Source of the DNA: Clostridia bacterium
GTDB taxonomy: Bacteria; Bacillota; Clostridia; Oscillospirales; Acutalibacteraceae
Direction: 5' to 3'
DNA length: 64,000 nt
Assembly: GCA_017461235.1 (NCBI GenBank)
Contig: JAFTYU010000005.1
Span: forward strand, 62,001-126,000
In this document: in pieces, positions 52,185-61,015 of the stretch
Position numbering within the stretch: position 1 is the stretch's first letter
Layout of the letters: each line of letters opens with the position of its first letter
Translations under genes and position numbers: made by a program
The notes under the pieces: generated by a model
The model's database searches: none
What the model was told of the DNA's origin: nothing
Seen by the model: only the letters and a program-made list of their open reading frames with translations

Positions 52185-53276
52185 TTACTCACCAAACCAA
52201 TCGGCTCCGAATTTTTGCGAAAGCAAATCACAGAGAACAAGTGCCGTCACGCTGTCAACAACAACTCTTGCTCTGTGTACTATACAGGGATCGTGCCTGT
52301 CTTTTACGCCAAGCACAGTATTTTCACCTTTGATAAAATCGACGGTTGCCTGTTCTTTTGATATTGAAGGAGTAGGCTTAACGGCACATTTGAACAAAAC
52401 GGGCATACCGTTTGTGATACCGCCGTTGATACCGCCATTGTTGTTAGAAAGAGTTTTAACCGTTTCCTTTTCAAAAACAAAGGAATCGTTCATTTCGCTG
52501 CCGAGCATATCCGCACAGTCAAAGCCTGCGCCGAATTCAACACCTTTGATACCGGGAATCGAAAACAATGCGTGAGACAAAACACTCTCAAAAGAATCAA
52601 ACCACGGCTCGCCTACGCCTGCAGGAACGCCTGAAACAACAGTTTCAAGGACTCCACCTACACTATTGCCTTCCGATGCAGCTTTTTCAATTTGTGAAAT
52701 CATCCGCGCACCCTTTTCATCGTCAAGAACTGCGAAGGCTTTCCGGGAAAGCTTTTCAATATCGCTTACATAGTCCGAAAAATCAACATCATTAACGCCA
52801 GCGCATTTTTTAATATGAGTGCCTATATAAATATTCTTGTTCTTCAACATATCAACAGCTATGGCGCCTGCCGCAACAAGCCCCGCAGTAACGCGTCCGC
52901 TGAAATGTCCGCCGCCACGATAATCTTCATAACCTTTATACTTTATAAATGCAGTATAATCGGCATGACCGGGTCTTGCTTTTCCGTAAGAAGATGAATA
53001 ATCTTTAGATTTAGTGTTTTCGTTAGGGATAACTATACATACGGGAGTTCCTGTGGTTCTGCCGTTAAAAACACCGCTGAGAATTTTAAATGCATCCTTT
53101 TCCTGTCTTGGTGTGGATATTTTACCCACAGGGCGTCTTAAGTCAAGCTGATGTGCAATAAAATCTTCATCAACGCTGATTCCTGCAGGCAGACCATCGA
53201 CAACAGCACCTATGGCTTCGCCGTGACTTTCGCCGAAAAGCGTAACACTCACATTATTACCGAACGTATTTTTCAC
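52185..53276 (-). CDS. aroC: chorismate synthase
   Basis: Last step of the pathway: EPSP to chorismate, FMN-dependent. It has the family blocks GESHGEAIGAVVDGLPAG near 15-32, RRPVGKISTPRQEKD, GHADYTAFIKYKGYEDYRGGGHFSGR near 98-123, and NNGGINGGITNGMPV. Length 363 fits. It overlaps aroB by 4 bases. Confidence 0.96.
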   Translation of the reverse strand: MKNTFGNNVSVTLFGESHGEAIGAVVDGLPAGISVDEDFIAHQLDLRRPVGKISTPRQEKDAFKILSGVFNGRTTGTPVCIVIPNENTKSKDYSSSYGKARPGHADYTAFIKYKGYEDYRGGGHFSGRVTAGLVAAGAIAVDMLKNKNIYIGTHIKKCAGVNDVDFSDYVSDIEKLSRKAFAVLDDEKGARMISQIEKAASEGNSVGGVLETVVSGVPAGVGEPWFDSFESVLSHALFSIPGIKGVEFGAGFDCADMLGSEMNDSFVFEKETVKTLSNNNGGINGGITNGMPVLFKCAVKPTPSISKEQATVDFIKGENTVLGVKDRHDPCIVHRARVVVDSVTALVLCDLLSQKFGADWFGE

Positions 53277-54286
53277 TTGATAAACGCCTCCTTAACGATA
53301 ATGTCAAGCTCGCTGAAATCAAGAAATCTAAACTCAAAACTTCCGATTTCATTAACGAAAACGGTATTAACACCTTTACTGTCCGCTTTTTTATCGTGAC
53401 GCAAGGCCGCTAACAATTCATCTGATTCAAACTTCAAATCAAAGGGAAGATTATATTTACATAAAACCTTTTTCAATCTTTCTCGAACTGACGGTGACGA
53501 GAACGCCAACATACCTATTGCAACGCACTCACCGTGTAGATAATCACCTAAACCCGTTGCGGTTTCAATAGCGTGGGCAGCGGTATGACCGAAGTTAAGA
53601 ACACGTCTCAAGCCAAGCTCTTTTTCATCTTCCTGAACAACTGCTCTTTTGATTTTGAGAGAACGCTCGATAACGGTATCAATTTTTTCAAAAGCATCTT
53701 CATTCTCAATAATATCAAAAAGAACCGCATCAGACGTTGCCGCCATTTTAATACTCTCTGCAAGTCCGTTGTTAAACTGCCTGTCTGAAAGGGTTTTCAA
53801 TACATCCGGGTCAATTATAACGGCTTTAGGCTGATAAAATGCACCAACCGTATTTTTATATCCGCCGAAATCAATAGCGGTCTTGCCGCCGATAGATGAA
53901 TCAACCTGCGAAAGCAACGTTGTAGGTATGTTGTAAAAATCAATACCACGCATATACGTGGAAGCCGTGAACCCTGACAAATCACCTACAACACCACCAC
54001 CCACTGCAACAACACAGTCGGAACGGGAAAATTCATTCTCACTCAAAACCTCAAGCAATTCTCTGTATGTATCAAAGTTCTTGCTTTTCTCCCCCTGCGG
54101 AATTGTTTTTATAATACAGTTTTCAAACTGGGCGCCGACAGTTTCGGCGTACTGTGCAGGAACACCGCTGTCAGTAACAATTAACGCACGTTTTTCGGTA
54201 TTAATACATTCACCAACATTGCTTAACGCTCCGCGTCTCAAGGTAATATCATATGCTCCTGTTGATGTTTTTACCGTTAATATCAT
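53273..54286 (-). CDS. aroB: 3-dehydroquinate synthase
   Basis: Second step: DAHP to 3-dehydroquinate, NAD and zinc dependent. GEKSKNFDTYRELLEVLSEN near 63, VAVGGGVVGDLSGFTASTYMRG near 92-113, PTTLLSQVDSSIGGKTAIDF near 117, and metal ligands in GLAESIKMA, LNFGHTAAHAIE and HGECVAIGM. Length 337. It is 14 bases after pheA. Confidence 0.95.
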   Translation of the reverse strand: MILTVKTSTGAYDITLRRGALSNVGECINTEKRALIVTDSGVPAQYAETVGAQFENCIIKTIPQGEKSKNFDTYRELLEVLSENEFSRSDCVVAVGGGVVGDLSGFTASTYMRGIDFYNIPTTLLSQVDSSIGGKTAIDFGGYKNTVGAFYQPKAVIIDPDVLKTLSDRQFNNGLAESIKMAATSDAVLFDIIENEDAFEKIDTVIERSLKIKRAVVQEDEKELGLRRVLNFGHTAAHAIETATGLGDYLHGECVAIGMLAFSSPSVRERLKKVLCKYNLPFDLKFESDELLAALRHDKKADSKGVNTVFVNEIGSFEFRFLDFSELDIIVKEAFIK

Positions 54287-54300
54287 AGAGCGTCAGCCTC

Positions 54301-55401
54301 CTAAATTATCTGCTCTTTGGGATATCTGCCTAAAAGACGGACATTGGTACAAACCTCCGAAAGTTCAGAAAGCATTTTTTCTTCTGCTTCATGGGTAAGA
54401 TGTCCTTCACCTTCAAGGAAGAAATAATAGTTCCAGATAACGTCTTTAGATGGTCTGCTCTTTAAGGCTTTAAGGTTATAGCCACATTCACCGAAAACAG
54501 AAATTGCTTTACCAAGCGAGCCTGCTTCATCACGAACGGTAAACAAAACAATAAAATTGCATCTGTCGGTTGTGTTATCGCGAGGCACACGCGAATAAAC
54601 TGCAAAACGGGTTGTATTTGTACTGTCTTTGTTTATTTTTCTGTCAATAAGCTTCAAGCCGTATTCGTTGCCGGCTTCAAGACTGCATATAACGCCTAAT
54701 GCGGGGTCATTATTTTCAGCAACAAGTGACGCCGCAACTGCTGTATTGACGGTTTCTTCCTTAATATAACCTTTTTCTTCGATAAAGTCGGCACACTGAC
54801 CCAACGCCTGGGGATGACTTATTACCTTTTTTATGGTTTTGCCGTCGGCATCCTGAGTACCGAAAAGATGCTGCTCAACCGCCATATCGTAAACACCGTT
54901 AATAAACAACGAGCCGAAGTACGTCAGATCCATAACTGGTGCTACATCACCTTCGTAACTGTTCTCAATAGGTAAAACTGCAACTTCGCACTCACCATTT
55001 TCAACGGCTTTGTATGCAGCTTTAAAATTCGGGTACGGTACAGGGACTGCATCGGGGAAAATTCTTTTAACGGCTATTTCAGCGAAAGCACCTTTAACAC
55101 CCGAAAAGGCAACGCGTGTTCCATCAATTATCTTATGTTGATAATCCTTGGAAAGCTTCATTGTATTTTTCAGGAAATTGATGTAGTATGAACGGATTTC
55201 GTCATTTTCAATCAAACTGCTGTTTGCTTCTATAAGTTGGTTTTCGCGGACGAGATCTTCAATGGGTATTCCGTTTGCTTTTTTATATTGCGCAACGTGG
55301 ACTGCCGCCTTCATACGTTTCTCAAAGAGTTTTGCAATTTCTTTGTCAATTTCGCTTATATCAGCCCTTGCCATGCGGAAATTTTTTTCGTAATCATTCA
55401 T
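54301..55401 (-). CDS. pheA: bifunctional chorismate mutase/prephenate dehydratase
   Basis: Turns chorismate into phenylpyruvate for phenylalanine. Residues 1-85: AroQ-type mutase (ISEIDKEIAKLFEKRMKAAVHVAQYK). Residues about 100-275: prephenate dehydratase with GVKGAFAEIAV, LPIENSYEGDV and NTTRFAVYSR. C-terminal ACT domain with DEAGSLGKAISVFGECGYNLKALKSRP, the site of Phe feedback. It overlaps the aminotransferase by 8 bases. Confidence 0.95.
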   Translation of the reverse strand: MNDYEKNFRMARADISEIDKEIAKLFEKRMKAAVHVAQYKKANGIPIEDLVRENQLIEANSSLIENDEIRSYYINFLKNTMKLSKDYQHKIIDGTRVAFSGVKGAFAEIAVKRIFPDAVPVPYPNFKAAYKAVENGECEVAVLPIENSYEGDVAPVMDLTYFGSLFINGVYDMAVEQHLFGTQDADGKTIKKVISHPQALGQCADFIEEKGYIKEETVNTAVAASLVAENNDPALGVICSLEAGNEYGLKLIDRKINKDSTNTTRFAVYSRVPRDNTTDRCNFIVLFTVRDEAGSLGKAISVFGECGYNLKALKSRPSKDVIWNYYFFLEGEGHLTHEAEEKMLSELSEVCTNVRLLGRYPKEQII

Positions 55402-56584
55402 TTTTATAATCCTCGTAAAGTTCTTTGAATGCTGAAAGAGAACGCTTGATTAAATCGGTATCAACGCAATATGCAATTCTCACAAAGCCGGGACAACCGA
55501 AATCATCACTAGGCACAAGAAGAAGCTCAAATTTTTTGGCTCTTTCATAAAATTTATAGGCGCTCTCATCGAGTGATTTTACAAACATATAAAATGCGCC
55601 ATCCGGTTTTATAACGGTATAACCGATATCGGTAAGACCGTCATAAAGAATCCTTCTGTTTTCTTCATAAACTGAAACATCAGCAGTATCATCAAGACAT
55701 TCTGCTACGGTATATTGCATAAGACTCGGAGCGCAAACATAACCTAATGCTCTACCCGAACCGCAAACGGCAGCAAAGACATCCCTGCACTCCTTCATAG
55801 TGGGTGAAACGAAAATATATCCGATTCTTTCACCCGGCAAAGAAAGCGCCTTAGAGTACGAATAACAAACGAAAGAATTGTCGTAGTATGCAGGAATATA
55901 CGCAACCTTTTCACCTGTGAAAACAAGCTCTCTGTACGGTTCGTCGGAAATAAGAAAAATCTCTTTGCCGTATTCATTCTGCTTATCTTCAAGTAATTTC
56001 GCTAACTTTATAATATCGCTTTCGGGAACGATAACGCCCGAAGGATTGTTAGGCGAATTAATAATGACCGCTTTAGTTGAAGGTGTTATGCTCTTTTCAA
56101 GAAGTTCAAAATCAATCTGTAAATCTTCAGTTTTGCAGCTTACAGGCACAAATTTCGCCCCTGCCTGTTCAACGAATACTCTGTATTCCGGAAAGAACGG
56201 CGCGAAAGCGATAACTTCATCACCGGCTTCGGTTATTGCGTTAAGAGTGACGGTAAGTGATGCCGCTGCACCGCAAGTCATATAAATAAGTCCTGCATCG
56301 GCATTAACGTTAAACCTGCTTTTAATATATTCTGCAATAGCAGTTCTGACCTTTATATCGCCGGGACCGGATGTATAACCATGAAGGATCTCCGCAGGTG
56401 TTTCGGCAATAAGTCTGTTCATAACTTCAGTTACCTTCTGCGGTGCAGGTACGCTGGGGTTACCTAAACTGAAATCGAAAACATTTTCGGCTCCGATTTC
56501 CGCCTTACGGACTCTGCCATATTCAAAAATCTCACGGATAACTGAACTTTTTTTACCTAATTCGAGCATTTTTTCTGAAATCAT
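55394..56584 (-). CDS. PLP aminotransferase (aspartate/aromatic type)
   Basis: Class I aminotransferase of 396 residues, first structural gene of the aro operon. It has FSLGNPSVPAPQKV near 38, the substrate-binding NSPNNPSGVIVP near 175 and the PLP lysine in YSYSKALSLPGERIGYIF near 241. Context with pheA suggests it makes phenylalanine (and perhaps tyrosine) from the keto acids; this is inference. The ATG at 56584 follows GGGAG by 8 bases. It is preceded by the attenuator. Confidence 0.9.
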   Translation of the reverse strand: MISEKMLELGKKSSVIREIFEYGRVRKAEIGAENVFDFSLGNPSVPAPQKVTEVMNRLIAETPAEILHGYTSGPGDIKVRTAIAEYIKSRFNVNADAGLIYMTCGAAASLTVTLNAITEAGDEVIAFAPFFPEYRVFVEQAGAKFVPVSCKTEDLQIDFELLEKSITPSTKAVIINSPNNPSGVIVPESDIIKLAKLLEDKQNEYGKEIFLISDEPYRELVFTGEKVAYIPAYYDNSFVCYSYSKALSLPGERIGYIFVSPTMKECRDVFAAVCGSGRALGYVCAPSLMQYTVAECLDDTADVSVYEENRRILYDGLTDIGYTVIKPDGAFYMFVKSLDESAYKFYERAKKFELLLVPSDDFGCPGFVRIAYCVDTDLIKRSLSAFKELYEDYKNE

Positions 56585-56610
56585 AATAATTCTCCCAATA
56601 TATTCAAATG

Positions 56611-56656
56611 AAAAATCCGCAAACCGTTATACTTTTCAAGCATAGCAGAATGCGGA
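56611..56656 (-). terminator. attenuator terminator of the aro operon
   Basis: TCCGCA (minus strand, plus 56651-56656) pairs with TGCGGA (56616-56621); paired inner bases and a TTGAAAA loop complete it; TTTTTC follows. It lies between the leader peptide and the first structural gene, 27 bases before its ATG. CAGTCCG at its 5' edge (56653-56659) can pair instead with TGGATTG in the leader (56709-56715). Confidence 0.85.
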
Positions 56657-56680
56657 CTGGCCATATACAATTCGTTGCAA

Positions 56681-56755
56681 TTACTTGCATGCACGAGCGG
56701 TACACAGACAATCCATAGTATAGTAATAAAATCGTTGGCTAAAACTATAAAGCAT
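56681..56755 (-). CDS. aromatic operon leader peptide (24 aa)
   Basis: A 24-codon ORF with GAGGTG 6 bases before its ATG (56755). The peptide starts MLYSFSQRFYYYTM and ends RACK. Phe is at 5 and 9 and Tyr at 3 and 10-12, so four Tyr and two Phe fall in the first 12 codons. It is followed by a hairpin over its stop codon (TGCAA-GTAA-TTGCA) and then the terminator. This is the layout of ribosome-mediated attenuation that reads charged tRNA-Tyr and tRNA-Phe. Confidence 0.88.
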   Translation of the reverse strand: MLYSFSQRFYYYTMDCLCTARACK

Positions 56756-56787
56756 CTGCTTCACCTCTCAAAAATATGATAGTTGGT

Positions 56788-56816
56788 ATTTTACTCCCAC
56801 TATTATAGTTTGTCAA
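56788..56816 (-). promoter_or_regulatory. promoter of the aro operon
   Basis: TTGACA (plus-strand 56811-56816) and TAAAAT (56788-56793) with a 17-bp spacer, 32 bases before the leader peptide. The spacer contains the palindrome ACTAT-A-ATAGT, a possible operator. Confidence 0.85.
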
Positions 56817-56855
56817 GTAATTATTGTATAAAAATTTAAAATAAATGAATAAAAA

Positions 56856-57215
56856 TTATTTTTCGGCTTTCTCAACAATCTCCGCAAAACCGTAAATAAG
56901 AGCAGAAACAAATCTCGCAAGAACAATCAATATAATCAACAATGTCACAATTGGCAATGCAAGAAGCGAGAGAAGACTAAATCCTACATATACACCAAGA
57001 ACAACAACGCCCACACCTACAAGACTGACCGCAAGGAAAATGTTTATAACAAAAAGAAGAATTGAAAAACGCTTGAGTGATGCAGAGCAGTTTTTGAAAA
57101 ACTTAATCTCATTACTCTTCTTTTCTTCTTTTTGAGACTTTTCCTTAATGTTTTCAACGTTTGTTGTTATTTCTTCCTGTTTTTCAACAGATGAAACAAT
57201 ATTATTTTCGCTCAT
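56856..57215 (-). CDS. small membrane protein of unknown function
   Basis: Protein of 119 residues. The first 45 residues are charged and rich in Glu and Lys (likely cytoplasmic coil). A basic patch (SASLKRFS) precedes two or three hydrophobic segments (about 50-75 and 78-108), and the tail is again charged. No family recognised. It lies 15 bases after the lipoprotein gene and may be cotranscribed. GGAGAGAT precedes the ATG. Confidence 0.7.
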   Translation of the reverse strand: MSENNIVSSVEKQEEITTNVENIKEKSQKEEKKSNEIKFFKNCSASLKRFSILLFVINIFLAVSLVGVGVVVLGVYVGFSLLSLLALPIVTLLIILIVLARFVSALIYGFAEIVEKAEK

Positions 57216-57230
57216 TTTATCTCTCCTTTA

Positions 57231-58022
57231 TCAGAACCAACCATCGTCAATATCACCGGTAGCAATCTGAACACCATTGGTGTGGGGTTCGGTTGTCGTT
57301 GTATCAAGCGGCTTATCATTGACACGGGTTGTTGAAGTTGTACCTTTATCTTCAGATACTGTATTATCTTTATTACCCTGAGTTGTTTTTGTAGCTGCTG
57401 CAGTAGTTTTAGCAGGCTTGGTTACCGTACCGATTGCATTATCCTGTGCCGCCTGCGTAACATCTTCGGGGATAGTATCGTCTTCTGTATCGTAAACTTC
57501 TTTAAAAGTAAGCTGACCGTTTACCCACACGTAACTTGCAATTTTAAACGTATCGCCCTGTTTGATTGATGAATAGATAACCTGATTTTCACTATCAACA
57601 GAGATATTGTTCAATCCGGAAAGCAATACGGCATAATCAAACTTCTGAGTTGTTGCATTGAAAAGCCAGCAATAGTAATAAATGACATCGCCGCTCGTAG
57701 AAACAGCTATATAAAAGTCGGGTTGACCATCGAAGTTCATATCAATGAACTCATAGTGATTTTTTGCATATTCCAAATCAAAGGGATAGCCTGCATTAAC
57801 AGGATACTTCAATGTCTGGTATTCTTCATCATTATTTTTAATAACAGTGCTTTCCGCACCGATTTCAGCAGAGAAAACGAATTCGCCGTTAGTGACGGAA
57901 ACAATGTTTGTTTCACCGGCGTTTGTAGTTTCTTCGTTATCATCCTTACCGCAGGAAACAAACACGGTCAATAACAAAGACACACAAAGAATAAGCGAAC
58001 AAAAAGCAATTATCTTTTTCAT
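57231..58022 (-). CDS. secreted lipoprotein with VCBS-like region
   Basis: Lipoprotein of 263 residues. A signal peptide ends in the lipobox VFVSC (Cys near 24). The middle part has a calcium-type loop (DMNFDGQPDFYIAVS) as in VCBS/FG-GAP repeats. Residues about 195-250 are a Thr/Lys-rich linker, probably exposed at the wall. Similar in style to the lipoprotein at 24180. Function unknown. Confidence 0.78.
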   Translation of the reverse strand: MKKIIAFCSLILCVSLLLTVFVSCGKDDNEETTNAGETNIVSVTNGEFVFSAEIGAESTVIKNNDEEYQTLKYPVNAGYPFDLEYAKNHYEFIDMNFDGQPDFYIAVSTSGDVIYYYCWLFNATTQKFDYAVLLSGLNNISVDSENQVIYSSIKQGDTFKIASYVWVNGQLTFKEVYDTEDDTIPEDVTQAAQDNAIGTVTKPAKTTAAATKTTQGNKDNTVSEDKGTTSTTRVNDKPLDTTTTEPHTNGVQIATGDIDDGWF

Positions 58023-58038
58023 AAAAATCCTCCGATTT

Positions 58039-58644
58039 TTAAAATTCTACGCCATTTTCGCGCAGGGCATTTTCGAGAGCGTTTATATCCTTTTTAAATA
58101 CAAAACCTCTCATACCGTAATCAACAGCACCCTGTATATTTTCAGGCATATCGTCAATAAAGAAACATTCATCCGCCTTAAGAGAAAATTTGTTACAAAA
58201 GGCTTCGTATATTTCACGTTGTGGTTTAAGAAGCTTGTAAAGGGCAGAAATAAAGTAACCATCCATTAACGTGATTGCAGGTATATCAAGATATCTGTCA
58301 AAGAAACGCGGCGTGGCGTTTGAAAGAAGATAGACCTTATACCCTGCCTTTTTGAGTTTTTTGACAAGGCTCTCCATTCCCTCAATGACAGGCATATAAG
58401 GATAAAAGTCCGATATCATGCTTGCTATCGTATCGCGTATTTCAGGCGGAAGTTTAGGTAACACTTCCGGTATTACATCTTCAGAACGTTTTAGTCCACC
58501 GTCCATTTCACGCCAGACGGGATTCCTGAAAACATGTTCATTAACAACAGCATGGTGCTCGGGTAAAAAACACTCATTAAGTGTTCTGTCAAAGTCAAAA
58601 TCAATCAGAACCTTACCCATATCAAAAACAATATTTTTAATCAC
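58039..58644 (-). CDS. HAD-family hydrolase (subfamily IA)
   Basis: Phosphatase-like enzyme of 201 residues. The nucleophile motif is NIVFDMGKVLIDFDF (Asp near 8), motif 2 LLSNATP with Ser-Asn, and motif 4 ECFFIDDMPENI. A helical cap follows motif 1. The start is a GTG at 58644, 7 bases after AAGGTGG; the longer frame lacks a site. Gly in place of the second Asp of DxD suggests a variant phosphatase or dehalogenase-like protein. Substrate unknown. Confidence 0.87.
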   Translation of the reverse strand: MIKNIVFDMGKVLIDFDFDRTLNECFLPEHHAVVNEHVFRNPVWREMDGGLKRSEDVIPEVLPKLPPEIRDTIASMISDFYPYMPVIEGMESLVKKLKKAGYKVYLLSNATPRFFDRYLDIPAITLMDGYFISALYKLLKPQREIYEAFCNKFSLKADECFFIDDMPENIQGAVDYGMRGFVFKKDINALENALRENGVEF

Positions 58645-58753
58645 AATATATCCACCTTGTGTTTGCTTTGCTCTCATTATACCATTAATAAAAATTTTTT
58701 CAATATTTCTAAAAAAATTTTAAAAATTTGCTTTAATTTCTTAATAAATATGT

Positions 58754-58759
58754 TATACT
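58754..58759 (+). promoter_or_regulatory. -10 box of nagB
   Basis: TATACT, 32 bases before the nagB ATG; the matching -35 is weak. No catabolite-type operator is obvious. Confidence 0.4.
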
Positions 58760-58790
58760 GTAATCTCAAATAATAATTGGGGTGATACAA

Positions 58791-59519
58791 ATGAAAATTA
58801 TTGTTTTAAAAACAGCGGAAGAAATCGGTATCGAAGCGGCAAAAATCTTTACCGACGAAGTAAAAAATAATCCTTCCTGCGTGCTTGGTCTTGCAACAGG
58901 TGCTACACCCGTTCCAACCTACAACAAAATCAAAGAAACATTCTCACAAGGCGGAATATCCTTTAAGGACGTTAAAACATACAACCTTGATGAATATTGC
59001 AATTTGCCAAAAAATGACAAAAACAGTTATTACACTTTTATGCACGAACAGTTGTTCAACGGTCTTGATATTCTTGAAGAAAACGTGCATTTCCTTGACG
59101 GTAATGCAACAGACTGTGATGCAGAATGCAAGAGATATGATGATGAAATCAACAATGCCGGCGGCATTGATATCCAGCTTCTCGGTATCGGCAACAACGC
59201 TCACATAGGTTTCAACGAGCCTGCCGACGAGTTCACAAGCGGTTCTTTCAAGGTTAAGCTTACAGAAAGCACCATTAATGCAAATAAAATTTACTTTGAT
59301 GAAAATCCTATGCCCGAATATGCTTTGACAATGGGTATCAGACAGATTATGTCCGCAAAGAAAATCGTTCTTATCGCTACCGGCCCTAAAAAGGCAGAAG
59401 CTGTACGCAATATGATTGAAGGTCCCGTTACAGCTCAGGTTCCCGCTTCTGTTTTACAGGAACACGATGACGTTGTTATCTTCCTTGATGAGGATGCCGC
59501 ATCACTTTTAAAGAAATAA
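58791..59519 (+). CDS. nagB: glucosamine-6-phosphate deaminase
   Basis: Converts glucosamine 6-phosphate to fructose 6-phosphate and ammonia, linking amino-sugar use to glycolysis. It has GLATGATPVPTY near 34, TYNLDEYCNLPKNDKNSYY near 66 with the catalytic Asp, and GIGNNAHIGFNEPADEF near 130 with the catalytic His-Glu pair. Length 242 is normal. ATG at 58791 follows GGGGTGATACAA. It stands alone with its own terminator. Confidence 0.95.
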   Translation: MKIIVLKTAEEIGIEAAKIFTDEVKNNPSCVLGLATGATPVPTYNKIKETFSQGGISFKDVKTYNLDEYCNLPKNDKNSYYTFMHEQLFNGLDILEENVHFLDGNATDCDAECKRYDDEINNAGGIDIQLLGIGNNAHIGFNEPADEFTSGSFKVKLTESTINANKIYFDENPMPEYALTMGIRQIMSAKKIVLIATGPKKAEAVRNMIEGPVTAQVPASVLQEHDDVVIFLDEDAASLLKK

Positions 59520-59532
59520 TTATCCGCTTAAC

Positions 59533-59575
59533 AAAAAGCAATGCACAAACCGTAAGGTCTGCGCATTGCTTTTTT
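59533..59575 (+). terminator. intrinsic terminator of nagB
   Basis: AAGCAATGC/GCATTGCTT stem with a branched loop, followed by TTTTT. It may also serve the convergent lipoprotein gene. Confidence 0.85.
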
Positions 59576-59585
59576 GATGTGTTTT

Positions 59586-60080
59586 TCAGGTAATTACCAG
59601 TGTATATGATGTGTTTTCGTTGTGTTCATAGACTTCAAATCTCACAAAACTATCCCCTACAGAGCGCGAAACATAACAGCATTGTTGCTCTGAATCATAA
59701 TTTTCGGTAACAATCGTTTCATTAAAACCATAAAAAAACTCATAAACCGTAACAGGTAAATAGTTTTCGGGAAGCTCTGAAGTGTTAAAGCTATAATTCA
59801 ATCCCGACATGCTCACTTGACAGGAATCAGGTGTAACTTTAAAATTCATACCGTCAAAAGCGGTCTCATTTGTACCAAAAGTTAAAGTCAACACGCTTCG
59901 GGAAAATTGAAGCTCTGTATCGTATATATTCTGTTTATAAGTCAACTGAAGACGTTTGATTTCATTTAAATTTACTTCCGCATAATCTTGATTTTTAAGA
60001 GAAATAGTACACGATGACAAAAAAGACATGCACAAAACGCATATAAAAATCAATTTCAGGGCAAATTTAATCAGCAACAC
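59586..60080 (-). CDS. putative lipoprotein
   Basis: Secreted protein of about 164 residues. A hydrophobic signal (FALKLIFICVLCMSFLSSC) ends in a lipobox with Cys near 24. The rest is beta-rich with no known domain. The frame is open upstream into nnrD, so the start is uncertain: a GTG at 60080 overlapping AAGGGTG is used here, but nearby TTG or ATT codons are possible. Cotranscribed with nnrD. Confidence 0.65.
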   Translation of the reverse strand: MLLIKFALKLIFICVLCMSFLSSCTISLKNQDYAEVNLNEIKRLQLTYKQNIYDTELQFSRSVLTLTFGTNETAFDGMNFKVTPDSCQVSMSGLNYSFNTSELPENYLPVTVYEFFYGFNETIVTENYDSEQQCCYVSRSVGDSFVRFEVYEHNENTSYTLVIT

Positions 60081-60963
60081 CCTTTTCAATAATTGAATAC
60101 ACCTTTCCGAGAGAAGCTGCACAATCGGAAGGTAATATGGAATATTCTGAACACTCGTTTTTAAGAATATCGGCACTCATACCGTGAACAAAAGCCCCTA
60201 AAACAGCACTTCTGAATAAATCGCCGTTAAAAATCGGTGTAAGTCCGGCAATAATACCCGAAAGCAAATCACCTGCTCCCCCTTTGGAAAGTCCGGTATT
60301 CCCTGTTGTATTAACATAAACTTCAGTAGCATCAAGGTTACAAATAAGAGTGTTATGACCTTTAAGAAGAAGGCTTACATTATACTCTTTGCAAAATTCG
60401 GTTACAGCATTATAACGGTCTTTTTCTATTTCATCAATAGTTTTTGATGTCAGACGTGCCATCTCACCGGGATGGGGTGTAAGTAAAATATTACCTTTTG
60501 CCTTTTTAAGAATTGCAGGGCAAAGCGATAAACAATTAAGCGAGTCGGCATCAATAATAAGCGGTTTATCACAATGTTCAATAAGCGAAGTGGTTATAAG
60601 ACTCGGTGCAAACCCCGTACCAAGACCGCAGCCAACCATAACTGCATCCGCATCATCTGCCGCATCAAGTACGGCCTGAAGTGCAGTATAATCCACAAAA
60701 CCCCTTTCGTCCGTGGGCAATGGTAAAAATAAATTCTCTGTAAGTCTGCTCGTAAGTGAATTGTAAAGAATATCAGGGAAAGCAAGCTTCACAAGACCTG
60801 CGCCGCTGCGCAAAGCGCCCTGTGTTGCAAGAACGCAACATCCTACCATATTTCTGCTGCCGCAAACAAGTAACACCTTGCCGAAAGTGCCTTTATGTCC
60901 GTTTATATCTCTTTTCGGCAACATAGCATTGGCAGAACCTAAATCCAGAGAATTACAAATCAT
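60067..60963 (-). CDS. nnrD: ADP-dependent NAD(P)H-hydrate dehydratase
   Basis: Repairs hydrated NAD(P)H. Ribokinase-like fold of 298 residues with HKGTFGKVLLVCGSRNM near 23, GCGLG near 110, LLTPHPGEMARL near 162 and NTTGNTGLSKGGAGDLLSGIIAG near 217 (catalytic Asp in GAGD). The epimerase half (NnrE) that is often fused is absent. Its promoter overlaps the end of the next upstream gene. Confidence 0.93.
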   Translation of the reverse strand: MICNSLDLGSANAMLPKRDINGHKGTFGKVLLVCGSRNMVGCCVLATQGALRSGAGLVKLAFPDILYNSLTSRLTENLFLPLPTDERGFVDYTALQAVLDAADDADAVMVGCGLGTGFAPSLITTSLIEHCDKPLIIDADSLNCLSLCPAILKKAKGNILLTPHPGEMARLTSKTIDEIEKDRYNAVTEFCKEYNVSLLLKGHNTLICNLDATEVYVNTTGNTGLSKGGAGDLLSGIIAGLTPIFNGDLFRSAVLGAFVHGMSADILKNECSEYSILPSDCAASLGKVYSIIEKGVAD

Positions 60964-60986
60964 AAACTCACCCCTTGTAATTTATG

Positions 60987-61015
60987 ATTATATTATCTTG
61001 AAACTTTTGTGTCAA
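60987..61015 (-). promoter_or_regulatory. consensus promoter of nnrD
   Basis: TTGACA (plus-strand 61010-61015) and TATAAT (60987-60992) with a 17-bp spacer; the -35 overlaps the stop codon of the small membrane protein gene. Confidence 0.85.
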
